A stretch of 64,000 bases of DNA from Chelydra serpentina (taxonomy: Eukaryota > Chordata > Testudines > Chelydridae), in assembly GCA_037349315.1 (NCBI GenBank), contig JBAIAC010000007.1, positions 46,642,001 through 46,706,000 on the forward strand. Reading direction: 5' to 3'. Made by a program: the position numbers and the translations under genes. This document shows positions 25,201 through 37,000 of the stretch, piece after piece. The notes beneath the pieces were generated by a model. It had not been told where the DNA came from. It ran no database searches and saw nothing but the letters and a program-made list of their open reading frames with translations. Positions within the stretch are counted from its first letter, which is position 1. Each line of letters opens with the position of its first letter.

Positions 25201-28200
25201 GGGCCTGACTGAAGGTCACTGAAGTCAACAGAAAGGCTTTCATTGCCTGCAGTGGGTACTGCATCATGCCCAAGATATTGCAATTACTGTAAATACAACC
25301 AAAACAGTCACAAATTCATCATAGAATCACTATACTCTAAAATTAGTAATCCCTCTCCTCCCCCAACACACACACACACGCATGACAATTCAGTGATCCA
25401 GAAAGAATCCCCAACCACTGGAACACAGGACAGAATTCTATTTCACAGGTTATTTCGGTTTGTTTGCTTTTTGTTTAAGGGAGAGGATGTTATTGGGTGT
25501 TTCCGTTTCTTTATCTGCTGGTAGGAAGAAAACAAAAAACACAATCATAGTAGACATAGAAAATGGAAGTTACCTACACTTCAGAGAATCTCTGCAAAAC
25601 TTAAACAGCATAATTTTCAACAAGAAATATGGTAACAATTCTTAATTTGTCCTTACCATAGTCAGCCCAGGTTGCATTCCTGCACGTATAGCCTCAATCT
25701 GAGTATGAGTAAATTGAATAGTATTGCTGTAACGAACAAAAATAGGTTCAGTAAATGCAGAAAATATAAAAAAGGTGTTTAAGGAACTGTCTACATGGGA
25801 CACTCAAAAAAAGTATCTAAATTAACTAAAGGTCTGAATTTAAAGTGGATTAGCTAAACCGTATTCAACTCCTGTGGACACTCATTCACAATTAAAGCGG
25901 TCTTAATTCAGTCTAGCTCACTTCTACTACCTACTGAAATAAATATAGAATAAATATCCTCTGATTTTTTTTATAAGCAGAAATTATTCCGGATTGTGTA
26001 ACCAAACTAATGTGGAAACTCATTTGCAACCTACAATAAAGTGTTGTCTCCCAGACACTGGATTGTTACTTATATATTTGCACTAAGTTACAACAATATT
26101 ACCGTTTGGGTTGATTGTATGGATATGGTCCCCTGTTGGGAATAACATGAGATTCCACAATTAATGTTTTAGCTTCTTCAGTCTTTTCTTCATTTCCATC
26201 CTCTTCTTTCCGTTTCTTCCCTTTTCCTCCCCTTAGTGGGAAAGTTATCCTGTAAAACATATTTGTAAAGTTTCAACTTCATTTTCTTCACAAGCAGGTT
26301 AGATAGTCTTTCATATACATTTTTAGAGCACCTTCAAATGACATGGCACTCTATATACATAAATAAGCCATTCCATTTCCCAAAGATCTTACAACCTGTA
26401 AGACAAAACTCAAGACTAGAACGGGTTGGAAAATGCTGATTAATTGGAGTAAAATGTTTCACCAAGCCTATTTCCCACTTGAGAGTAGGGCAACATGTGC
26501 AGCCAGCTGGCCCGGAAATGTGAAAGCCCTGGAGTCCTCAACACAGGGCAGTACACATGGCCCCAGACCCTGGGAGCCAGTCCTAAAACTTCTAGGCTCC
26601 AAGCTCCACAGTAGGGACTCTGGAAGCTCTGCATCAAGCAGGGAGCCTAGCAGTCCTGAAAGTGCCAGCAGAATGAAACTGACATTCTTTTCAATTTCAT
26701 GGCTATTATTCAGGAAGTAACAATCAGGAAATTGACACAAATGTCAATTTCATACAGTTGGTCTCAGGAACACAGTATTTTGGCGTTTCCAAAACCAATT
26801 TTTCAGGGCTCTCTGGTTTGCCAAGAAATTTTGGTAATTTTGCTTTGGTTCCAAATTTGAACCAAAAACAAATCTGGAAATACCAAACTCCTGAACCAAA
26901 ACCTGAGTTTCGGCCAGGTCTACTCAAGACAAGACAATAGGATTACAATCCAGGAGAGAGAAAATGTGGGATTACTGATGAGACACAAGAGGATTTGGTT
27001 GAAGATGTTGGTTTTAAGGAGTAATATAGAGGTGGAAAGAACATGTACTTGGCAAATGAGGACAGGGAAAGTGTTCTAATCATAAGATATGGGGTAGAAG
27101 ACAGAGAATTGGAGAAGGAGATAATATGAACAAACAGTAAGGTGAGATCGTATGGAATAGCACAGAAGGAGTGGGGGAGCAGAGATGTAGGTGGGGGTCA
27201 ATATAAATATAAATTAATGATAGAAAATAATAGACACTCTACAGACAGAAGCAATGGACTCTTCTGTAAACATTGGTGATACCTCACTCCTTGTAGTAGT
27301 GTTTCCTTTGCAGATCACCTACATTATTTTTATGACACTAGCACAAGAGATCCTGCATCCTCCAATTCCATTTAATATTGTATTGCGACAGACACCTCTT
27401 CATGGTACAGCATATTATACAATGTAATGGGTCAATAAATTAAGGGGAAAGGCTTCTTTTTGTGGAAAGGGCTGTGTAAATCAAAGGAGAAATCCATGAT
27501 AGGCAATAACTGCTCTCATCTTCTCTGTGTGGGGACTACATCTATCATCAGATGTTACAGATGAAGCAGCATTTTGAAAGCCTTTAATGACTTATATTCC
27601 GCTAAAGTCAGGAAATCCTTACAATTCATTTCCCAAGAGAAATTAAAATAAAGATTACATGGCATTTTGAGAGTTATTCAAATGAAACTACAGAATGCAA
27701 TTTCTAAATGTTAGAACAGGGGTTCTCAAAGTGGGGGTTGGGACCCCTCATGGTATCATGAGGCTATTATGTGGGCGGTCACGAACCGTCAGCCTCCACC
27801 CCAAACCTCACTTTGCCTCCAGCATTTATAATGGTGTTTAAAAACACTTTAATATATTTATTTATAAGGGAGGGGTCGCACACAGAGGCTTGCTATGTGA
27901 AAGGGGTCACCAGTATGAAAGTCTGAGAATCACTGTGTTAGAACATATCATCTTGCACCTCCCCACTGGTTGTATACAGTTTCTCACATATATTGTCCCA
28001 TTAATATTGCACCTCCCTTTCTCCCCAACTTATTCCATCACCTTATACTTAGGCTGTAAGGTCTTCAAGCCAGGAATCATCTTTTTGTGTGTGTATAGTG
28101 CCTAGCACAATGGGACCCTGGATCCTTGACTGAGGCTCCCAGCCATGGCCACAATACAAATAGATAATAAGTAGTCTGGGTGCCTTATTCTACATTGCCT

Positions 28201-31200
28201 ACTACAGATCCCTATACTGATTGTAACCCCACCATTCATATATCACTTTCCCCTATAGACTGTCAGTTGTTTGGGTCAGGGACAATGTTTTCATATACAT
28301 TTACATAGGGTGTGGCACAATGACATCCTGATCCTAATGTTGGCCTTTGAATGCCACTGCAATATTACATATTAATAATAAATTACAATAGCAGCTTTTA
28401 TGAGCTATTTTCTCAGGCAAAAGAACATACTGGAGTCACTGAACTAAACTGACTTAGTTTTCCAGTACCAGCTTCACTATGGTACTTTTTAGGAATAAAA
28501 CTGAAATGACTTAGATTTATACCATGGTTTAATTGGAGAATTATCTGTTCAGACTGTCTGAGACCAAGTACATCTGAGATTCTTAGATCACCTGAAAGGC
28601 GGTTTCTGTAGAGCTGGATTGTCAACAGTTACTTTTATGTTATATCCAGGAAAACTGGCTTTTAAATGATCAACGGAGAGGAAGGTGTCATTAAAATCCA
28701 GAGAAGCAATCTGATTTGGCATTTTGGAATAATGAGCACTGCTTGGGTCTCCATATCCAAGGATGATGTCATGCAGCCAATCAGGAACCACACAGTCTGT
28801 GTTCATCAGATTCCTAATAGTCTCCAGAACAGCCTGAGTGACAAAATAGAAGATGGATCAGTAAAAGTGACATCTTTTATCATCACAATGTAACAAACTG
28901 AAGATTAACTCTCTGAACTACCCCAGAATCCCAGTGTGTTTCAGAGAAAAAAAAAGTTATTTTCCACTGACAGATTGAATCAGTTGCTATATTTTCTGCT
29001 GATGTCATTACATAGCCTGTTCAACAAAATGTCAGTATTCAAGCAGAACAGTCTAAATACTGAACTATCCTATAAGTGAGAGCTAATTTAGCCCAAATGA
29101 AACAATGGATTATTTGGTTCACAATAGTGTCTGTACAATGACACCAATCATCATCAGTGAAGTGCCAGAAGTGTGATTCTTTAAAAGTGGTACTTTGATA
29201 CTGTAACTGTGTATCCTGTGTGTTTGACCATTATATGCTGAATTTACTAATAATGGCACTTTTCTTGTCTCAATGTTGCAAAGCAAATATACTGTATCTA
29301 TAGATGGGCATGCTGTATTTTATTCTGCCATAACTGAAATTTCCAGGAAGTTCTTATGCCAGAATCCTTATGGATGGGGAAGGTGGCAGAAGCAGAAAAC
29401 CATGGAAACAAAAATATACAAAATTATTTTGAGATATAAGTTACAGACCAGAAATAAATTGGGAACACAAGGATGTGATCATGTTATTTTTATAACAACT
29501 GTTCCATTTAGAAACTACTAATCTTTCTATTCAGCGTTTTCATTAACCTGAGGTACTATGTAATTGTGTGCTTGAACACTGTTCAGGTACTGTACATTTT
29601 GGAGCTGTGGATCCCTCAGGATGATTCTTTTTTCAGAATTAACTTAACCGTCTAGTACTAGTGTCCCAGAAAAAAGTTATTAATCTAAAACCAGTCCTTA
29701 GCTCAAAAGCAAAATCAGATGAGCTATGTAAAGCAGTCTGCCCTCCTAAGCATCATCTGAGTGCATACAATACACACAGTACAAGCACTCAGAGGTTTAA
29801 GCCAACTGTGAAGCACAAATCAGCAGGAAACATCGGGAATTTCATTCTGGGTATAAATGACTGATTTCCTGGCTGATAAAGCAACGTAAATGCATATTAG
29901 GAGTAGGTCAATTTATAATTCTTATTTCACTTCCCTCAACTTTAATACCCGATATCAGGAGGACAAGCAACTCAAATGGCAAATCGGAAGAGCTTGTAAA
30001 GTTAAAGACTAGTTTATATTCATGACTTCACAGAGATGCCAGTACACAATGCCCTAGATGCTTTCCTCAAACTTCTTCTGAGATGAGTCAAAAACAGATA
30101 ACAAATGTCACATCTAGAGAATGATGATGCTTAATGATGGGGGAAAGAAGGGAATAGATTGTGTGGTTTTGTATAATTTTGAATTTAGTGAGATCTTATT
30201 TCTCAGAATCAGCACAACTAATTACAACACAGGGATGTCCCAGATTATCTTTTTAAATGGTTATATTCAGTCTTTGGGTGGAAAGTGTAGAAATATGTCC
30301 CTAATATTAAGGGGGGGACTTAATGTTAAATATTACTTTGATAAATTATTCACAATGTCTGTGCATGTAAACTTGGTAAAATAATCCATATAAGATAACA
30401 CTGCTGACCTATCACAGAGAAGTGCTGACTATCATATCTAGCAATCCGATTATGTTTGCACTTCTGCTGCTGTCATAGTTGCTTAATTTACTATACTGCA
30501 CAGGTTTTTTTGGCTGCTCTCTCCCCTGCAGGCTCAGCATAAAAATCAGGCTGTCTTCTATCTGCCTGATACATTATTAACATTAATCATTCTAGAGTAA
30601 TACCTTGCTTTCTGTTAGCTGAGTGAAGTTGGTGAGAAGTATACAATAGATACAGATAATCTGTACTTCAATTTATGAAAAGATAACAGCTAATTCTTTG
30701 TTTTGTCTTAATTGAATAAATGTGAAATTAAGGAAAACTAACAAGTAATGCTTTGTGCAGTTGATTTTTTTTTTGGTCTGTCCATTGGTTGTAAATACCC
30801 TGTACAAAACTAAAAACTACACGTTCATCCCTTGCCAAACATAAACCAAACTAAAGTATCCATTACAGATCAAAATTAACTTTGTTTTATTTCTTTATTT
30901 GCATCACAACGCAGATCAGGGAATTAACTGCTGCTATTACGCCAGAAGGAACATAAGACTTTTTGGTGTTGATGAAAAAATGTTTAAGTAAAAAAGTCAT
31001 CTGCAAACAACATTAATTTAATAATTTCCTGACTTTTCAGTTCTTAGCTTTGCAACTGTAAGCATAGTTTTAAAAAAAATGAGTCATGAGCCATTGTCTC
31101 ATTTCAGATATACTCTTTCATATCATATTAAAAAGAGCAGGATTTTTTGCCTCCCTTCTTAAGCAGCTTCACAGATCATATTTCACAATCCCCTATGAAA

Positions 31201-33976
31201 ACTAGAATTTCACTCAACTTTCTAATGCATGGATATACATATTTCCAATGGAATCCTACCATATCTATTCAATGGCAATTTCCCTTCAGTTTATATTTGC
31301 ACCAAGCACTTCGGCAGTGGAATGAACATAAATACCATAACTTAATGTTCTGTTTGGTTTTTTTGTTTTCAAATCTGAAGGTGTTTGAATATCCAACTGA
31401 TAACAGGAAGCTATCTTCACTCTTAACTGGAGCAGCAGCAGCTGAGATGTTGAGCGATATGTTAACTCCTACAAAATGCACTCTCATGAGAATTCTTTCC
31501 TCAATTTCGTCTTTCATTTAAAATGACAAAAACTACATTAAGTAGAAAAGAGCTGAATTAAGATGCGTTTCCCTTCAGCACTTTGTGCTCATGGCACAAT
31601 GGCTAGAAATTAAGACAAAGTAATTTCCTTTCTCTTGCATTATCCTAATATTCTCTGAACAATGACAATCTGTACAACAGATAAGACAAGGGCTACATCA
31701 CAGGTTTGTGCTGGGCACGGCTCAGCTATGCCCCTGCCGCCGCTATCCCTGGTAGCGCAGCTACACTGCTATTTATACCCATGCTAGCAGGAGTATCTGT
31801 ACGCAAGCAGGGGAATCTCCTCCCTAGTTTGGAGAGCAGATTAGCCAAAAACAGCTAACCTGAACATTTTTAGCCACAAGACCTCTTCCCAGTAGTAGTC
31901 TAAGGCACACATCCTTATTTGGCAACAGAGTGGCAGGAAAAGGTCCTCAAGCTCTTGGAAGAAGTCAATCCTAAAAATCTCTGAACTTTGAATAAAACAT
32001 GGATAAAGTGGAATAACTAACAAGTGGGGATAATAAGCAGTGATACATAATAAGAAATCTGAACAGATAAGTGATGTAACATTACCTCACGGCCAAAGCA
32101 AAACAACAGATGACAGAGATAAGACTGCAAAGAGCAAAAGGGAACACTGCGCATATGCACTGGAGACATAATGAAGGATAAAGAAGCTCTTACAGTATAA
32201 CAAGCTGGAAAATCAATACTGTGCTTTAACTTAAGAATATTTGGCTTGTTCAAAACTAAGCAGGCCCTGAGCTTAATGCTTTTCTTGACATATGATTCTC
32301 ACATAAGAACGGCCATAATGAGTCAGATCAAAGGTCCATATAGCTCAGTACCTTGTCTTCCAAAAGTGGCCAATACCAGATGCCCCAGAGGGAATGAACA
32401 CAACAGGTAATCATCAAGTGATCCATCCCTGTCGCCCATTCCCAGCTTCTGGCAAACAGAGGCAAGGGACACCATCCCTGCCCATCCCGGCTAATAGCTA
32501 TTGATGGACCTATCCTCTATGAACTTATCTGGTTCTTTTTTGAACCCTGTCATAGCCTTAGCCTTCACAACAGCCTCTGACAAGGAGTTCCACATGTTGA
32601 CTGCATTGTGTGAAAGGAGTTCCACGGGTTGACTGTGTGTTGAAGATTATTATATCAGAGTGTTATAAAGTATATGGAGTGACCCTTCATAATTCTACAA
32701 AGAACATGACAGTGAATCAAGTAAAATTATTTGAGTGACAGTGATTATTCCTGTGCTAATGTGAAAGTAGTGGCCCCTCCTGATCCCCACCACAGCACAA
32801 TGACTTGAGTTTTAGTCATTTTATTTCCTTATGTGGGTCCCATCATTCAGGCAAAAAGTTGCATGCTTATCCCACTAAATGAGCTGACTTTAAAAAAAAA
32901 AAAAAAAAAAGTTTCATTGCTATACTCAGCCAAGTTGTGGATGGAATACAAAGCAGAATATATACCTTTTATGAGACTCAAAGAGTGATAGACAATGGAA
33001 ATTAAGATACAGAGTGCATACAAAGCAGAAGGAAATGATCTCACAAAATGTGTAGTGGTTTCTCATTAGAGCCCTGCGCGGATACACAATTTATATCCGT
33101 GGATATAAAGCGGCGAAAGCAACAGCATGTTGGGCCGCCGCTCACAGAAGCCAGCTCCCAGCCCACGCCTCCCTTACACACAGTGGTGTGCGTCTCGTCT
33201 CCTGTTTGGGAGCATGTGAGGCGCTTGCACACACTAGCATGACCAGGGACAGCTGCCGGTGAGTCTGGTGCCCACCCCAGTGGGCAGGGCGGGGGGTGGC
33301 ACAGCTGGTCTCATTCGTTGTCATTAGAGCCCTGCAGCTCCATGGATATCTGCTTTATATCCTAAATATCAATTGTGTATCCACGCAGGGCTCTATTTCT
33401 GAGTACTGATTTCTAGTTGCACCATTTTTGGTGACCTTTATATTTGTAGTCTGAAATTTATAAACAGACTTTCAGTAAATATTGTCTCAGTAAAAATTAC
33501 GCCCCCCCTCCTCCCCCTTTGGGGTCCCCTGAGTAAGCACCAGTGTTGTACATTGCTAATGCTTTTATATGTATTGGAATGTAGTTTGGGAAGGGTTAAA
33601 GGTGTGAGTGTGGAGTGGAAGATTCCTTTGCAAGTTGCGAGAGGCCGAAGGGGAAGGAAGGGAGAAAGGAACGTGTTAAATTGCGAGGACTCAGCCAGGC
33701 CCGAAGATAAGACACTGCCTGCCGCTCAAGGCCAACTCACACAGACCAACTCTGTCTGCGTGCCAAGCAGCCAAAGTTTGCCTCTCAACCCCAGCCGGCT
33801 GTAAGAAATGAGAAGTGAGCCAAACAGAACTGAAAGAGTTGCAGAACTAACAAGATTACAAAATTGCGAAGGTTGGCAAGTTGGAAATCAACAGCCTGCC
33901 TTGCGACCCTGAAGTCGGTGCGTTGTGGGAAAGTTAAGAGAGCTGCAGAAAGCCAGTTCGGACTACGTAGAGAGCA

Positions 33977-34013
<37 letters not shown>

Positions 34014-37000
34014 AGAGGGCTCCCCAGCCGAGATGCCCCCAAGAAAACTCAGGGCTTAAAAAACCTCCCAAGAGCAGAAGCAAGTCGGAGCTCTACAGCG
34101 GACCCCAGACGACCTATCCACAGGGCAGAACACTCGTCCACACTTCCCCCTCTTCTTCTTACGTTACACCCAGGCTTGGCAGCCTTGGGTTGTGCGGGTG
34201 TAAGTATGAAAGTGGGTTAGGGCTCAGGCACTAACGCTTTCTTCCTTCCTCTGAGTGACGTGGGTCGCACCCAGCACTCACTGCTGTTATTTGGTTAATA
34301 AAGCTTTAAAATTAGTCACTTGGTGTGTTCCTTCATCTCCTCCCCTAAAGATCCTGCGGCCTCAGCCTGATCACCTGAAGCCCCAGGCAGATTGGTAACA
34401 TAAACTGTCACAATATTACCCTCTCAATTGTGTATAGGTTCATTTCAGAGGCTGGCTGAAGTTTCTTAGCATTTATAATTTTTAAGATGCATCCTTACAA
34501 ATTTTCTTTGTATTTAACATACAGTCCACACCCAAATTAACATGCACTCAGTGCACCTGCACAGAGACCCCATCTCTTTGTTGCCCCCGACCACCAGGGG
34601 GTGGGGGGGGCAACAAAAACACCTATACACACAAAAACCCAGGGTCGGGAAGGAGGCAGGGCCCTGCCTGTACACTTTGGCGAGAGCTAACAGGACGGAG
34701 TGAGCCAGGCCAGGCCCGCAGGACAGAAGCTGCTCTGGGGTGAGTGTTGGGTGGGTCTGCCCTCCAACCACTCCACCCTCAGGTCTCGTATTCCCCGAGT
34801 GCAAGATCCAACCCCACTTGGGAGCCTCCCACTGTAGGGGGTTGGACATTATTCCCTCCCAACCTCAGGACATCCCACACCCCAGGGGGCAGTCCCAATT
34901 GCCATTGTGTACCAGGACCCAAAACTCTTTAATCCAGCACCAACACGGTCATTGAACAGTTTAGGGAAATAAATTCTAGCCAGCTTTTTTCCACCAAACA
35001 ATCTCAGTCAATGACATCTAGTATGTATATTTCAACAACTCTTCCAACTCAGCCCATTCGGAAACTGTTATCCTAAGAACAGCTATAATGTAGCTTACCT
35101 TAAAGTTGTTTTCTTTTGGCTTTCTCCTCATGATTATATTGAATGTCTCATAGACATCTTCTGCTCCATTTTGGATTGTGTTTGTCATGTCCTGCTGATA
35201 CTGGTTAGGATCCAGAAATACTCTAAATGTTCTTGAGTCTCCTTTAAGTCTTGGTTTGGGTTCTGGTCCTGTTCATATTTGAAACACAAATCAAAATTAG
35301 ATTAAAGCAAGAAAAACAGTGTTGAAAGCAGATTAAGAACCACTTTTTAGGAGAAAAATAATCACTTTTGAAACAGAATTAAGAAAAATTCACTTTGAAG
35401 CTCATATTTACAAGCATGATTTATTGGCATGCTTCCATAACATTTCTAATATTTTCAGAAATAGGTCTATTTTGTTCTAAAAAAAACAAAGATCAAATGG
35501 AGCTATGCCAATTCATACCATGTAACAGAATGGTTCATTATTTTTTCCAAAGGATTATATAGGTATATATAGTTTAAAAAACATCATCATACCTTCTTCA
35601 ATGACACGTCCTTTATCATCCAACATGCCCTGGATTTCACATCCCCTGACATACACCAGGCCAGTTTGCTCAACAAAAAGACTCCTCCGATCAAACTTTG
35701 TGCCATAAGGTTGCGTTGGACGCACCGTAACTAAAAAACAAACATCGTGCTTGCGCAGACCTGATTGAAAACAGGAAAAAGTTGAGTTATTTGGTTTATT
35801 CACCAACTGCTGTGTTTGTTTAACAAGCAATTGGAAAGGTGTACAACAGGCAAGCTTCCTTTTACCCTTTTGGCTAAGAAGTAGTGTCATATCCTTTTAG
35901 TAGTCAATATAATTAGTACTGGGGGGACTATGTTCTCTATAGAGTCTATAGAATCAACTGTCTTTTTTAATCTGTCTTTGATCCTACAATTAGGCTAGAA
36001 TACTTCCAAAACTTTAAATAAAATTCTATAGAAAAGTAAGGAAAATTTGGTGCTCCACAGAAGTGGCTTCAGTAAGTTCCCTAGCTAGGTCTCTTCCAAC
36101 TCTACATTTCTATAATTTTCCTCCTTCAAAACTCTCCTTTGTCATGATGCCTATAAAAAAACCCAACAACAACCGTGTTAACTGCTGATATGCAAAGGCC
36201 ACTGCCTATAATGCTGACTAGTATTGTCTCATTGTTTCCTTGTACTCCCCACACCTCTCTATAGCTATTTGGCATCTCTTGTCTTATACTTCAATTGTAC
36301 GCTCTTTTTTGGGGCAGAGATGGTCTTTATTCTGTGTTTGTTCAATGGCTAGCATAGTGGGGTCTTGGCCTAATCTAATTAAAAAACACAAGTAATGGAA
36401 AGATTCTTCTGGAAAGATTCTGCTTAACAAACAAGATGGAAATGGGGAAATAAAACAAGAAGCAAAGACAGGGCAGGGGGGCTTTAGCCAATATAGTCAG
36501 AATGAATTATTCTGCCAAGAAAATGTAAAAGAAAGATCCATCTATGGAGACATCAGGGAAGAGAGAAACCAGGACTGCAGAATGTTTTTTAAATAGATAG
36601 TGTGGATTCAGGGTACTTGTCTGAGTTCCTAGCACAAACCCCTCAGACGTCCAGTATACATCAGACATCCTGCTTTTCAGACAATACTCTAGAGTCCATC
36701 TTCTGCCTTGCTGCCATTGATAGTCAATAATAGGTCATTGATGAGAAATATCTGAAACTGTATAACCATTCTAGTTGGTTTACTGTACTGTACATAAGGT
36801 ACCTAATCCTTTCCATGTGACAACAATAAACTGAACATGGAAATATCTATTAATACTACTGAGAAGCTACTGTGTTACAAAGCCGTATCTGAGCTGGGAC
36901 TTAACTTTTAGATTGTGATACGAGTTTATTATCTATTGCCATAAACTCAATCCATTTTACTGCACGTTCTGCATTTAACATTTGTGCTATGTGACAGCCT

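Larger units (their letters stand above)
17430..25656. other. AQR intron (8227 nt)
   Basis: Largest visible intron. Holds the CR1 at 18411-20765, the degraded retrotransposon and foldback region at 22300-24850, and a (CA)n microsatellite at 25365-25379. 20770-22190 and 24850-25350 are AT-rich with nothing recognised. Confidence 0.7.
26250..28591. other. AQR intron (2342 nt)
   Basis: Holds the hAT MITE at 27717-27935, two SINE-like copies at 28040-28165 and 28254-28385, and a repeat at 26440-26935. Between 26940 and 27700 I see nothing recognisable. Confidence 0.7.
28834..35098. other. AQR intron (6265 nt)
   Basis: Holds the solo LTR (33483-34412), nested TIR elements (33067-33395), a CR1/L3 tail (32301-32645), a degraded palindromic repeat near 31690-31835 and a 19-A run at 32892-32910. 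34530-34960 is C-rich and repeat-like but unidentified. 28850-31680 is AT-rich without recognised features; open frames there are short and unsupported. Confidence 0.65.

Noticed and set aside
33120..33320. Small GC-rich open frames as a nested gene
   Set aside because: They sit inside a TIR element and have no supporting domain, start or splice signals.
33864..34220. 118-codon frame with a poly-Gly run
   Set aside because: It is created by the 35-G tract inside the LTR; no homology or start context supports it.
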